Source: Tetradesmus obliquus | Taxonomy: Eukaryota; Chlorophyta; Chlorophyceae; Sphaeropleales; Scenedesmaceae | DNA: 64,000 nucleotides | Direction of reading: 5' to 3' | Assembly: GCA_030272155.1 (NCBI GenBank) | Contig: CP126202.1 | Coordinates: 4,609,501 to 4,673,500 of the forward strand | Shown: positions 1-13,500 of the stretch, piece by piece | How positions within the stretch are numbered: the stretch's first letter is position 1 | Layout of the letters: the number at the start of each line of letters is the position of its first letter | The notes under the pieces: model-generated | Databases searched by the model: none | What the model was told of the DNA's origin: nothing | What the model saw: the letters and a program-made list of their open reading frames with translations, nothing else | Position numbers and translations under genes: made by a program

Positions 1-376
1 CATGCGGCCTGAGCAACGAGTGCTGCAGTGTCTCAGGGGCACCTTGAGTGGCTCTATCGCAGTGCGTAGCTGAAGCATGTGCTTGTTCATTGCTAGGCTC
101 AGCCGTGCTGACCTGCAAGCCAACTTTTGCGTGACGCGACAGACAACGCTATAGGGTTGTAGCTACATTATACCACAGTCGAAACCCTAAATTGCCCACC
201 TTTGCCTGCAGGCTCTGTTGATGCTATACGCAGCACAGCAAATCTCACATTGATCCATTCCAGGTTACCAAAGGACGCTGCAAAGCCACACCCTAGCAGA
301 TTCCCTGCTGCAGCATCAGCGTCTGTACCTTCAACTGTCCTGCCTGTGCTGCTGCCTTCAGCAAGCCAGCTCGCTC
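1..376. other. Upstream region of the first gene, no gene seen
   Basis: No ORF here has a recognisable protein family or convincing splice sites. Short ORFs exist on both strands but look like chance frames. The segment probably holds the promoter and 5' UTR of the small plus-strand gene that starts at 377, or a part of its 5' end that I cannot delimit. Confidence 0.4.
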
Positions 377-1208
377 TTGGATGTCGGTATGGACAGCTCC
401 GTTCAGTTAGAAACAAGCATTAATGAGGCGGCCGGCATTACAGGCAGCGAGCTACAAGGTTTCGCAAGCAACAGCGTGCAGTCCTCGCATGCCGTGGCTT
501 CGTACGCTTTGGAGAATGTGCTGCTGCACCAGGCTGCAGCCCAACAGCTACAGGTAATGTGAAGCATTACGTTAGGAGGTCTGCTGGCCTCGCTAGGCGA
601 CGCGTCTCAGCAGCAGCAGCGGCAGCAGGACGAGCAGCACGGCAGCACTGCATCACACCAGCAGCATTGGCAGCAGGCCATTTTGTGCCGCAGCTGCTGG
701 CTCAAGCAGCTGTCTTTGTAATGGGTATGTTTCATTCACGAGTATGTGTAATAGGCACCAGCTCTGCCAACTCTGAATCAGCGCAAGTACACCAGCTGCA
801 GCTCCTTTGGGCCATGCTGTTCGGCCAGTGTTAGTGCTGCTGCGGTGCTGCTGCACCATCAGCCAAATAAGCATTCATTCAATGCTTCTCGTGTTCTGCA
901 CAGTGCTGCTGTGGCTGCGCCTGCAGTGAGCAGAGCCTGCTGTTCCTGTGCATATCTGCTGACAATGTGCTTCCATCCTGCATGCTGCATGCTGCAGGGT
1001 GTTGCTGCTGGCCTAGTCAACTCTGGCCAGCAGCTGCTGGCCACCAGCAGGCAGCTGAGCCCTCAGCTTGAGCAGCTGGCAGCAATGGCAGCAGCAGCAC
1101 GGCAGCTGCGGCAGCAGGCAGACAGCCTGAAGCAGCTAGGGGATGCAATGCATTTGATCCAGCAGCAGCAGCAGCAGCAACATGAGCAGCAGCAGCAGCA
1201 GCAGCAGC

Positions 1209-1251
<43 letters not shown>

Positions 1252-1354
1252 CCACGACGGGCAGCAGCAACATGAGCAGCAGCAGCAGCAGCAGCAGGAG
1301 CGGCAGGAGCAGCAGCAACATGAGCAGCAAGCTGCAGTAGTAGCACCGCCATGA
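377..1354 (+). CDS. Small coiled-coil protein with C-terminal poly-Gln, unrecognised
   Basis: Two exons, 377-553 and 998-1354, join in phase 0 (CAG|GTAATG donor, CTGCAG acceptor) to give about 177 residues. Exon 1 is Ser/Ala/Gln-rich and looks helical. Exon 2 continues with a helical, Leu/Gln-rich stretch of coiled-coil type (around LEQLAAMAAAARQLRQQADS) and then a long Gln tract with His and Glu interruptions encoded by CAG repeats (about 1159-1330), ending AAVVAPP. The tandem CAG tract makes the exact tail length unstable. I do not recognise a family; the pattern is that of a small subunit of a membrane-trafficking or tethering complex, but that is only an impression. The start at 377 is the first ATG in frame; a second ATG lies four codons later. 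An extra exon between the two cannot be excluded. The gene converges with COG7. Confidence 0.5.
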
Positions 1355-1713
1355 CCCTCAGCAGGATTGACACGGCCATGTAGCTGCGTCATGACTGGCT
1401 TGACTAGGCTTTGTGCACTTGACATACTGGCTGCCCTCGCCTTCGCAGTAGTCGCTTATATAGGATGACATGCATATGTTGTTGCCACAGGTGTGGCCAT
1501 TACACTGTGTGCTGCTAGTAATAATTATGATCAATGGTACTGATGGCAATTATGAGCATACCGGTAGGCGGGTGCCCGCCCCTACCTGACAGGCTCTGCG
1601 TGACACCAACTGTCTGGCCACTGCCTTGACACACATCGCCTGGCAGCTCTGGACCCTGCACCTGTGCAGGCTGCATCCCCCAGGTTGAAGACGAACTGCG
1701 TGTATTCCCGTCT

Positions 1714-1718
1714 TGTAA
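1714..1718 (+). terminator. Candidate poly(A) signal TGTAA of the 377-1354 gene
   Basis: TGTAA is the usual poly(A) signal in chlorophycean algae. This is a plausible copy about 360 nt behind the stop codon. It is a five-base match, so the assignment is tentative. Confidence 0.3.
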
Positions 1719-1863
1719 CACAACACACGTTAATTCAGCAGCGTCTGCTGCATGAATAGTTGTGCAAAGGCTGAGTGCGTCATGCAGCTGCAAGCACTGC
1801 CTCAGGCAGGCTGCTGGCAAGGCTCACCAAGCAAAGTAACTTGTTACAGTCATGTGTCATTTG

Positions 1864-1868
1864 TTACA
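1864..1868 (-). terminator. Candidate poly(A) signal TGTAA of COG7
   Basis: TTACA on the plus strand reads TGTAA on the COG7 strand, about 240 nt behind the stop. A second copy sits at 1844-1848. Either would give a normal 3' UTR length. Confidence 0.3.
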
Positions 1869-2109
1869 CTGCTGCATGCCACTATGGCGGGAGTGGTGGC
1901 TTGCCACCTCAACACACTGTGGCACCAAGTGCCAGCACTCCAAAAGCTTGCTGGGAACAACGCACCACACCACACCACGCACCAGCAATGTCAGCCAGCA
2001 AGGGACATACTACAAATCCTCTCTGTTGACAAAGGTCACAGGTCGCGCTGCTAGAAGTTGTTAGCTGCAGACCCTGCTGCTTGATCGACAGCCACTGCCA
2101 GGCGCCTCG

Positions 2110-4518
2110 TTACAGCAGCTCGTCGCCAGCAGGCTGCTGCTGCACTGCTGCTGCTGCATTGTCTTGGCTCGCACTCGCTGCTGCTGCCATGGCTGCTGCT
2201 TCGCTCCACTCAATACCGCGCATTGCTGCAATGGCCTTCAGCACCTGTGCATTGCAATAACAACACAGCAGCTCTAGTAAACAGACAGGTTGTGTCGTTG
2301 AGCTACCTGCTGTACACATGCATTTGTACAGCTGCAGTCAGCAGCAGCTCAAACCTGCTCAGCAGCCGGCTGGCACAAATCAGCAGTGACACAACAAAGT
2401 AGTGACACAATGCAGTGGTGACACAACACAGCCTCCGCCAGGGAGCAAAACACGCCAGCAGGTGCAGCTTGTGGCAACGCATTACTCAGCATCTGCAAAA
2501 TCAAGTGGCTCATAACAACCACCCGCGCACCTTGACGTCTGCACTGCCACCCGCCAGAGCACCCTCCGCCAGGCTGCCAAATGCGTCAGCAGGCGCAGCA
2601 GCAAACAGCTGCGCAGTGACCAGCGCGGGCGGCGGCGCCACTGCCAGTGCTGCCATTACATTGGCGATGTACTCCGCATCTGCTGCCAGCTGAGCGCCGC
2701 CTGATGCAGACAACGTTTTGATCTGCAGTAGGGACTCGGCATACAGCAGCCCCGCGCCGCGCACCACCTGCATGTTGCAGGAGATGAAACATTACAGTGA
2801 CACGTGGGCATACAATGCATTGGATTGGGAGCAGCGTACGCGACACATACAGAATGGCAGGACTATGGCTGACTTGCTGTTTGGACTGCTGTACATCCGG
2901 CCCCGTCCAGCATGACTGCAGCAAGCCCTCCTACCTCTGCTGCTGCTGCATTGCTGCGCCTGCTTCTGCTTCTGCCCCAAACCCTCCCACGTCAGCCATC
3001 AACCGCAAAATCCAAATAAGCCTGCTCACCCTGTCCAGCCACTCTGCAGCCAGCTCGTCTCCCTCTGCTGCCTCCGCCTGCAGCACCTCTTTATGCTTCC
3101 GCGCCAAGCCCTAAGGCCCCGGCCCTCAACCATAACACCCAAGCCCTGCACCGCTCACCTTGTCTAGCCATTCTGCAGCCAGCTCGTCTCCCTCTGCTGC
3201 CTGCTGTGGCCCTGCTTACAGCATCAGCATCATCTTCATGCCCCAGCCCTGAACTGTCAGCCCCAAGCCCCGCCCTGCAGCACTGCAGCCCCCAAAACTC
3301 CCGCATGCCTCGGCCCTACACCCTAAGCCTTAAGACCCGCCCTGTAAAAGTGCTCACCTTGTCTAGCCATTCTGCAGCCAGCTCATCCCCTTCTGCTGCC
3401 TCCGCCTGCAGTGCTGCTGCCTCCTGGCTGCTGCCGCCTGCTGCTGCTGTCTCATCTCCCATGAGCACCTCCAGCTGCTGCGGCAGCGCCATCAGGTACT
3501 CCCCTGGCAGCAGCAGCAGCAGGACACATCGCTTGACTCAGTACAGAGCTCAACAGGAAAGCAGGATCAAGCAGGGTATGCCCCCCAATAAGCAGGCAAC
3601 GACAGGCTTTTCAAGTAGACCCCTGGCGGCAGCACAGCAAAGCAGGCACACGTGAGGTACACACCACAAACACACACACACAGAGCAGCTGAGACTATTG
3701 ACCACCTCGTTACTATCTTGTCACAACATGCAAGCTTCACACATGCTGCTGCAAATGGAAGTCAGCAGCAGCAGCACGGCACCCTTTCATCAACTCACCA
3801 ACAGCAGTGACGGTTGGCAGCGGGTAGGCGCTGAACGACGGCACCACAGCACCTGCAGCAGCAGCAGCAGCAGCAGCAACGCAGGGCTCATGTTGGGAAG
3901 CGCGGTACAATCGCCTGCCACCAACACTGCTGACCAGACCCTCACGCAAGCATTCAAGGCACAGTACTGCTGACTTGTCGACCCTGCTTGCCAAAGCGCT
4001 ATGCAGGGTTGTGATGTGGTGGCAAGCTGCCAAAGAGCAGCGGCTGCAGCAACAGGTGGTCATGCCAGCGGCCCACAATACTGCTCTAGCTTGCACAAGC
4101 AACCCCAAGCAGCTGGCATCCATACATACATCCATACAACTGCCAAACTCACCTGCCCCTGGCATCACGCCTGTGCCGCTGCCTGCCCCAGCCCAGTCAG
4201 GCAGGCCAGGCAGGGGTGCCAGCGCTGCCACCACGGGCGCAAGCAGCGCATCGTACACAGCAGCTGAGATGGCCTCGCAAAGCGCGCCACCTGCAGCAGC
4301 AGCAGCAGCAGCAGCAGCAGTGGTGTTTGGTCAATGCAGCAGCCACCACTGGCGCCAGCAGCGCATCATACGCAGCAGCAGAGATAGCCTCACAAAGCGC
4401 CGCCTGCAGCAGCAGCAGCAGCAGCAGTGGTGATGTTGAGATCAATGCAGCAGCCACCACCGGCACCAGCAGGGCATCGTACACAGCAGCAGATATGGCC
4501 TCACACAGCGCGCCACCT

Positions 4519-4558
<40 letters not shown>

Positions 4559-4646
4559 TTGTGTTGAGATCAATGCAGCAACTGCCACTGGCGCCAGCAG
4601 GGCATCGTACACAGCAGCAGAGATGGCCTCACAAAGCGCGCCACCT

Positions 4647-4689
<43 letters not shown>

Positions 4690-7600
4690 ACGCCATCGGC
4701 GGTGACGGCAACGGTACCTCAGCTAAATCCACTGCAGTGCAGCACTCGCTCCATGTCCAACACTTGCTCCCATGCCATCGCCGCCTATGCTGCCACCATA
4801 CAGCTTGGCAGATCTGTTCCAGTGAAAGTGCATTGCGCACCTGCAACTGTGGCTGATGGTTGTGACACATAGCGCGAGCTCCCAACAGCAGCCTGCAGCT
4901 TGGCCAGCTGCGGCAGCTTGGCCGGAAACGCAGCAAGCTGTGCAACACTGAAAGCTGCCTATCTGTGGGCGGCGAACAATGCTGTATCAACCTCGCTGCT
5001 TCACACCGCCTTCATGACACACCACACACAACAGGACCACAAAACACTTGAATACGAAAGCGCTGCGCACCTGCAACTGTTGCTGATGGTAGTGACATGA
5101 AGCGCGAGCTTGCAGCGGCAGCCTGCAGCTTGGCCAGCGGCGGCAGCTTGGCCGGATACGCCGCGAGCCGCAGCGGCAGCAGCTCAGCAGCAGCCGCCGC
5201 AGCAGCAGCAGGCGCACCCTGCTGCTGCTGCTGCCCAGTTGCTGCTGCAGCTGCTGATGTTAAGCCTACTGGAGGCAGTCCGGCAGCTGCTAAGGCTTGC
5301 AGGCGTGGTATGGTTTGTGCGAGTGTGCTGCGCAGGTGTGTCTCGAGGGCGTTGATTTTGCTGCTGATGTGGCGCGCTAGCAGCACCAGCTGCAGCATGA
5401 CGCTGATGTCAGCAGCGGGTGAGGCTGCTGCAGCGAGGCGTGTGTACCTGAAAGCAGGAAGCAGCAGGTACAGCAGGTGCATCAGCAAGCAAAGTGATGA
5501 CAGGCACCTCGCATTTGTAGCAAGACAGCAAGATGAGGGCCTGCAGAGAGCTCCTTCAACAAGCAGCATTTGCAGCACAGCCCATGGTTGAGCGTTGAGT
5601 TTGCTGCTGATGTGGCGTGCCAGCAGCACCAGCTGCAGCATGACGCTGATGTCAGCAGCGGGCGAGGCTGCTGCAGCGAGCCGGGGGTACCTGGTGTTTA
5701 GAGAATGTTCAGATAGACAGCAGCAGCAGGTGCAGCAGCAAGAGGTTATGGCATGCATTATGTGTACAGCAAGGCAGCGGTATGAGTCCTGCCGGCTAGG
5801 CCGCAACCAGCAGCATCCACAGCACCGCAGACACAAGAGAGCTCACTCGCTTTTGTCAGCAGTCAAAGCTGTGTGATGTGTTCCGTCCAGGTTGAAGGAT
5901 GGGGTACAACCCACCTCAAACCCTTCCACCTGCCGTTGACGATGCCCACGGCAGCCTGCAGCTGCTGCAGGTACCGTGCCAGCTGCCTGCCGTTGCTGCA
6001 CCTCATATCACAAATCAAACCTTGCGAATCAGTTCAGCAGAAGAGCATGGCAGAGACCGATTCGAGCCCCTCACCTGCCATTGATGATGCCTACTGCCGC
6101 CTGCAGCCGCTGCAGATAACCTGCAAGCTGCTTATCCAGGCTAGCCAGCAGCCCAGGCAGCTCCGTGCCACCTGTCAGCTGCATGCAGCGCTCCACCACG
6201 CCCCACAGCGCAGAGAAAGCAGCAGACACTGCTGCTGCCAGCTTCTGCGCTACATCCTGCTCTAGCTCCTCAGCATCCCCTGCTGAGTCAGCAGCGCTGC
6301 CGGGTGAAGGGCCTTTGGGGTTTGCTGCTGCTGCTGCTGTGTTGATAGGCAGGGGTGCGGAGAGTGCTGCAGAGATGACTGGCTCCTCAAGTGAGATGTA
6401 GCGGGTGATCTGCAGGCGGGACACAAGCAGTACATGCCGCGTGCACACTTTCAGAGTGCATTTCTTCAGCGTGCACGATCCTCGAGTGGATACTTCATGC
6501 ACACGCGCACAAACGCACGTGCGCACGCACATACGCACTTTTCCATGCGCACGCGCCTGCTTGCACGCACTCATGCCCGGCCACCCACCCGCCCATGCCC
6601 GCTCGTACGCACCGCACGCACGCGCGCACCGCACGCACACGCGCGCGCATGCAAGCACACTCTCACCCACTGACCCACACACGCGCCTGCACCCACGCAC
6701 GCGCACTCACGCACACACCTACACGCGGCACACACACACACATGCAAACACATCTGTGCGCGCACGTGAGCATGCACACACACACGCACACACATACCCT
6801 CACACACACACGCACATGCACATACACGCATGCACACACACCTGCACGCACCAGCACGCGCAGACGCCCATGCCCCCACGCACACCACGCGCACACGCAC
6901 ACATGCATTCCCCCCGCGCACGCACTTGGGCCGGCCCACCCGCACATATTCCAGCCGCCCGCATCCCTGCCCACACACACACGCACACGCGTGCATGTGT
7001 GCCTGCGTAATTAGCCCCCCCCCTCCCCCTCGGCCCCGCCGGCTCGTACATGCACACCCCCACACATGCGCGCGCACATCACCCTTGCGCGCATGCGCAC
7101 AGGCTCTTTCACACACACCCGCGCGCGCGCGTGTGTCAGCAACCACGCATGCACGCGCACGCATACACCTGTGCGGGCACGCACACACACATACACATGC
7201 GCGCACATGCAAACACATATGTGCCTGCACGAACGAGCGCACGCACGTGCACCCAAATACAGACCCACATCTAAGCGCCAACACACATAGCGCGCCGGCG
7301 CAAGAGCAAGCACGCACGCACCCACGCACCAAAAGTGCACAGCGTTCACCATTTCATACCATCATTCAGCTGTTTGAGTCGCGGCCGCTCCCACCTGCTG
7401 CTCCACAGGCTCCAGAGCAAGCCGCAGCAGCTTCAGCACCACAGCGCCATCAGCAGAGCCATCCTTACCGCCTGCTGCTGCTTCTGTGGGTGCTGCTGCT
7501 GCCAGCAGCTCGCGCAGCCGCCGTGCAGCCAGCAGCGCATCGCCCAGCAGCCCCGCCAGCAGCCGGCTGCTGTGCAGCGCCGCCAACCTCTCCCGCAGCG

Positions 7601-10508
7601 ACTTGTTGAGCTGGATTGCAACCAATGGTTCGATTCAACAGCAGACGAGGAAGTAACGAGTCAGTGTGACAACCCTGAACCAGCAGCCGGCCGCAGTGCA
7701 GCGCCGCCAAGTTCTCCCGCAGCGGCTTGTTGAGCTGTAACCACAGACAGTCAAGTGATTAGGCAAGAGATGAGGCAGCGGCAAATCAGGCGTGACTGCG
7801 GGGCACTGTTGACTGTGAGAGCAGCGCTGCAAGCTTTTCCCGCAGCGCCTTGTTGAGCTGCAGAGTTGAGAAATGAGTGCAACATGTTTAGCTGGAAACC
7901 GACTATCCAAGTTTGTTTGTAGCAGTGGGTCGAAAGGCATAAATCGCCCTGCAGGATGCTGCCTTGAATGCAGACTACACACAGCCCAACGCGGCAACCG
8001 TCACCGCCACTTGCAGCTGCCGCTGCTGCCCCGGCAGGCACCCCGCCAGCCACGCCGCATCCCCTTCCAGCAGCCCCATCAGCCCATGGCCTACATCAAT
8101 ATTGGTGCTTCTTTCTCCAGCTCTTTTTCACAGCAGATTCGCCTGCAGCTAGCCCAGCAATGCTGACCACGCAACGCCCTGCAAGATTGCCACCCTGCAT
8201 CTGAGGCAACCCACCTTTTCAAACGCAGAACCCATCACCGCCACCAGCAGCTGCCGCTGTTGTCCAGGCAGGCACCCTGCCAGCCACGCCGCATCACCTT
8301 CCAACAGGCCCATCAGCCCATTGCAAAAACTTATTGTCAGGTTTGTACACCTTTGTCATACTACAATATAAAAAGCAGAATTGCCTGCCGCTAAGTGAGC
8401 AACGCTGGCACTGCTGTGTGGGATGCCCTTCAATCAAGCAGCAGGTGCCCACCTTTTCAAATGCAGCAACCGTCACCGCCACCAGCAGCTGCCGCTGCTG
8501 CCCCGGCAGGCACCCTGCCAGCCACGCCGCATCACCTTCCAACAGGCCCATCAGCCCATTGCAAAAACTTATTGTCAGGTTTGTACACCTTTGTCATACT
8601 ACAATATAAAAAGCAGAATTGCCTGCCGCTAAGTGAGCAACGCTGGCACTGCTGTGTGGGATGCCCTTCAATCAAGCAGCAGGTGCCCACCTTTTCAAAT
8701 GCAGCAACCGTCACCGCCACCAGCAGCTGCCGCTGCTGCCCCGGCAGGCACCCTGCCAGCCACGCCGCATCACCTTCCAACAGGCCCATCAGCCCATTGC
8801 AAAAACTTATTGTCAGGTTTGTACACCTTTGTCATACTACAATATAAAAAGCAGAATTGCCTGCCGCTAAGTGAGCAACGCTGGCACTGCTGTGTGGGAT
8901 GCCCTTCAATCAAGCAGCAGGTGCCCACCTTTTCAAATGCAGCAACCGTCACCGCCACCAGCAGCTGCCGCTGCTGCCCCGGCAGGCACCCTGCCAGCCA
9001 CGCCGCATCACCTTCCAACAGGCCCATCAGCCCATTGTACAGCAGCAGCAGCCAGCCGCCGCCCAACCCGCCAGCTCCGCTGCCTGCTGCTGCTGCCGCT
9101 GCTGCTGCGCTGCCGCCCGCCAGCATTGCTGCTGCCTCATCCCACAGGGCAGAGACAAGCGGCATGCGGCTGGCAACGTATGCGGCTTCCAGGCTGCTGT
9201 AGCGGCCGACGGCCAGCAGCAGCGCTGCCAGGGAGGACACTTCTTGGCTGGCATTGGCCTGCAGGAAGCAGAGCATGAATGAAAGATCGTTTGCTCCCTT
9301 TGTTTATTGGTATGGGCAGTGCCGGCATGGCGAGGGGGTGTGGAGTGTGCAAATGCGCGCACAGCTGAGCACAGCGTTGGGGGTATTGCTGGGTGTGCTG
9401 CTGGCTGAGGCGTTGCGAATCGCATCTGCTCGGCGCATCCCTCCCCTCCAAGTGCACACGTGTAGCGCGCTGCCCAACCGCATGTACACCCACCCAAACC
9501 CGTTTGCCTGCCTGCCTGCTGCTGCTGCTGCTGCTACTACTGCTGCTGCTGCGCTTCACCTGCAGCGCATCACCCAGGCGCCCCTCCACGCGCCGCTGCA
9601 GGCGGTCCTCCAGCCCAGCCAGCCTCCCTCATGCCCTCAGCACGCCATCCCACACGAAAGCATGCACAGCTGTACGAGACACCGCGCGGCCGCAAGACCT
9701 AATTGCCCGCCCACAATCCAACTGAATAGACCACACTAACCTGCAGCGCATCAGCCAGCCGCCCCTCCACGCGCCGCTGCAGGCGGTCCTCCAGCCCAGC
9801 CAGCCTGCCCCGCCCCCCTCATCAGACTCCCGCATCCCAGCCATAAAACACACTCCATACAATTTGCAGCGCGTCGGTCAGGTGCGAGTCCGCCTGTGGC
9901 ACTGCATTGCGCAACACCCAACCAAACCCCCGCGCGTCTGCTAGGCCCACTATAGCAGCACACACAATCTCATAATGCACAGTGACCGTCCTAACCTGCA
10001 GCGCATCAGCCAGCTGCCCCTCCACGCGCCGCTGCAGGCGGTCCTCCAGCCCAGCCAGCCGGCCGCGGCCGTCCCCATCCCATCTCACTTGAGAGCATGC
10101 ACAGCTGTGATGGACACCGCGCGGCTCCCTCGCCCCCAAAACCCTGCTGCAACCAGCCGGCAATACTGCAGCAGCAGTGCCACAGGCAATTCGTCCCTAA
10201 CACACATTGTAAAAGCACAGCCCACACTAACCTGCAGCGCATCAGCCAGCCGCCCCTCCACGCGCCGCTGCAGGCGGTCCTCCAGCCCAGCCAGCCGCCC
10301 GCGGCCCTCCCGGAACTCCGGCACATCACCCACCAGCGCCAGGCTGCAGTAAAATATGGGCAGCAGCAGCAGCAGCAGCAGCAGAGGCAGGAGTCAGGCG
10401 GCATGGCAGTGAGGCGCTCCTTTGAGCTGGCAGCTGACAGCTGCCAGCCGCCCATGGCCCTCCCAGAACTCCGGCACATCACCCACCAAGGCGAGGCTGC
10501 AGTAAAAA

Positions 10509-10572
<64 letters not shown>

Positions 10573-13500
10573 GGCAGCAGGAATGAGGCACATGGCGGTA
10601 GATGGCCCTCCCGGAACTCCTGCACATCACTGACCAAGGCGAGGCTGCGGCAAACGAGACAGAAGCAGCTGCAGCAGAAATGAGGCCACATGACAGTGTG
10701 CAGCTGTACAGTGTGCAATACGCCAGTCTGCCGCGGCCCTCACGGAACTCCAGCACATCACCCACCAAAGCGAGGCTGCGGTGGCAGCAGCAACAATGAA
10801 AGCAACAGCAGTAGCAGCAGTGAGATCACATGGCAGTGCATGGAAGACGCTCGCATTTAAAATCAGACACATTTTTAGTAGCGGCTGGGCTGCTGCGGCG
10901 GCAGCAGCAGCAGCAGCAGCGTGTGTGAGGCCACACGGCAGTGAGCGGTCCTCCAGCCCAGCCAGCCGCCCGCGGCCCTCCCGGAACTCCGGCACATCAC
11001 CAACCAAGGCGAGGCTGCGGCAGCAACAACAACAATGAAAGCAACAGCAGCAGCAGCAGTGAGGCCACATGGCAGTGGATGCAAAAGACTTGCCGCGAAC
11101 CCAGGCACAACTTCATGTAGCGGCTGGGCTGCTGCTGCGGCAGCAGCAGCAGCTGCAGCGTTTGTGAGGCCACACGGCAGTGAGCGAGCCTCCAGCCCAG
11201 CCAGCCTGCCGCACCCCTCACGGAACTCCTGCACGTCACCGACCAAGGCGAGGCTGCGGCAGAGGAGACAGCAGCAGCAGCAGCAGAAGTGAGGCCGCAT
11301 AACAGAGTGCAGCTAAGCAGTGGGCAGTACGCCAGCCGCCCGCGGCCCTCTTGGAACTCCGGCACATCACCCACCAAGGCGAGGCCAGAGCAGCAGCAGC
11401 AGCAGCAGAAGTGAGGCCACATGGCGATTGGCGGCCTTCACAGGCCTCAGGCACGCTCCCTATCAGCGCCAGGCTGCACCAGCAGCCCTGACAGCAGCGG
11501 CAGCAACAGCAGCAGTGACAGCAGCACCCCCTGCCTCCGAGGGAGTGGCACCCGCCCACCTGCGCGCCATGCTGCGCAGCATGCGCGCCGCAACACATGG
11601 CAGGTCCCCAGCAGCAAACACCTCCCCCACACACCCAACAACAACTGATGCACCTCTTGAGGGGAGTGTTGCACAGCGCAGACATTCAGATGCTGGACTC
11701 CATGAAACCGCCGAATGAGCGCCAGCTGGCAGAGCGGAACCGACTCCAACCAAAGCGCACCAAACGCACGCATGCTTATACAGCAGAAGCGCCGTTCGCA
11801 CCTGCGCGCCATGCTGCGCAGCATGTCAGCCACGCGGGGCAGGTCCCCGGCCGCAAACACCTCCTCCACACGCCCGACAAGAGCCAATGCACAGCTCTGG
11901 GATTTGGGTTGTTGTGCACAAACCGCACAAATTCGACATCAGCTAACTACCAAACGAGCGCCAGCTGACAAACACAGCATTCACAGCAAAAGCGTACCAT
12001 ACGCACACATGCTTCTCCTGAAGCAAGCGCCGTTCGCACCTGCGTGCCATGCTGCGCAGCATGTCAGCCACCCGGGGCAGGTCCCCAGCAGCAAACACCT
12101 CCTCCACGCGCCTGAAGGCGCCGCTCAGCTCCGCAGCCTCGCGCAGCGTGGCGCAGCCCGCCTGATTGAAAAGGCAGCACAGCAGATAAAACAGGAAATG
12201 TGTGAGAGGTTGGTGCAATGCGCGGCAGGAAGTAGTATGTTTTCGCAATTTGCGCCTGAAGGCGGCTGCTCAACTCCGGAGCCTCGCGCAGCGTGGTGCA
12301 GCCGCCCGCCTAGCAGCAGCACAGCGAGCAAAAGTCGGCATGCTGGATGTGATGCAGTTGGCACTGCGTGCAGCCATGAAAATCATTGCACTGCAGCTGT
12401 GTGCACTGCTGGCCAGGCGCCTCATGCAAGCGATGAGCAGAAACATGTACTAGGGCCAGTCCCACATCAGAACAAAACAGCACGGCCATGTGCTTGTCAG
12501 CCTGCCTCATACTACATGTGCGCAGCAACGCATACCTCCATGTTTGTTCGTGCGGTGTGCAGCGCGGCCAGCGGCGCCGCAGATGCTGCTGCTGCCTCAG
12601 CGTCCGCCGCTACTGAGCCCAGCAGGCCTCGCGTGGTCGCCTGCAGCAGCAGCAGCAGCAGTACAGTTGCAGCATGAGCAGAACTCAAGCAGAGCTGCGG
12701 CTCCTCCGACCAACCACCTGGCTTTCAGATGCACCAACATCCCTGTGCCATATGTCTCCATCTCAATAGCGATCACACACCCATCCTGCAACTGTCCTAC
12801 GACCCTTTCACCCACCTGCAGAGCGCCAACGTCTCCTCTCAGCCTTCCGACCTCCTGCAGCGCAAACGGCACGCGCCGCAGCGCAGCCCCACAGACTTCG
12901 CTCAGGCCGCCTTCAACCTCCTCGGCACCAAGCTGCAGCCGCATCTCCAGCTCAGCGAGAAAACGCTCCAAGGGCTCGGTGGGGGGCTTGCCTGCTGGCA
13001 GGATACGCAGCAGCAGCAGCAGCAGCAGCAGCAGCCAGGGCCACTGAGTGTCAGTCTGCTGGGTTTCATGCTTCATGCACACAGCACCTCTCAAACTCCT
13101 CTGCCCCAAGCTGCAGCCAGTTCTGCAGCTCAGCCGGGAAGCGCTCGAGAGGCTCAGTGGGGGGCTTGCCTGCTTGCAGGAAATGCAGCAGCAGATATAA
13201 ACAGCAGCAGGCAGTGCTTGATGTTGGTTTGCTTGTCTACTGCAAGCATGCTTCGAGTCTGGAGGGGGACGGTGGTCAAGCTGTGCGGGCGGGAAGCTTG
13301 CCCCTTGCCTGCCGCACTCATGGCTGCAAGCAACCCCTCGCCTGCTTGCAGCATGGTCGGCCATGGGCCTACTGCATTTACTGCTGCAAGGTCTGCTGCA
13401 GGTGGTCTGGAATGGTGCATCATGCTTTTGCTGTCTTTGTACTATGTTGCTTGCTCCGCTTTCTCTGTCGACACCTGCCTCTGGCTGCCCAGCACAACAG

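Larger units (their letters stand above)
1355..2109. other. Convergent intergenic region with both 3' UTRs
   Basis: This gap lies between two genes that point at each other. It holds a TGTAA on the plus strand (1714-1718) for the small gene and TTACA (TGTAA on the minus strand) at 1844-1848 and 1864-1868 for COG7. No coding feature is supported. Confidence 0.45.

Noticed and set aside
1017-1425. Poly-Ala, poly-Cys and poly-Leu ORFs on the minus strand
   Set aside because: They are the reverse frames of the CAG tract in the plus-strand gene and have no other content.
5012-5836. 274-codon minus-strand ORF as one exon of COG7
   Set aside because: It reads through an exon-9 echo and intron sequence before the real exon. 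COG7 similarity and phase fit only 5071-5447.
6405-7609. Long His/Thr/Arg-rich and Cys/Val-rich ORFs on both strands
   Set aside because: Composition comes purely from the alternating CA/CG repeat; they lie inside a COG7 intron.
8211-9034. 238-bp repeats as a CRISPR array or satellite
   Set aside because: Units are contiguous without spacers and carry a COG7 exon end with donor; the organism is eukaryotic.
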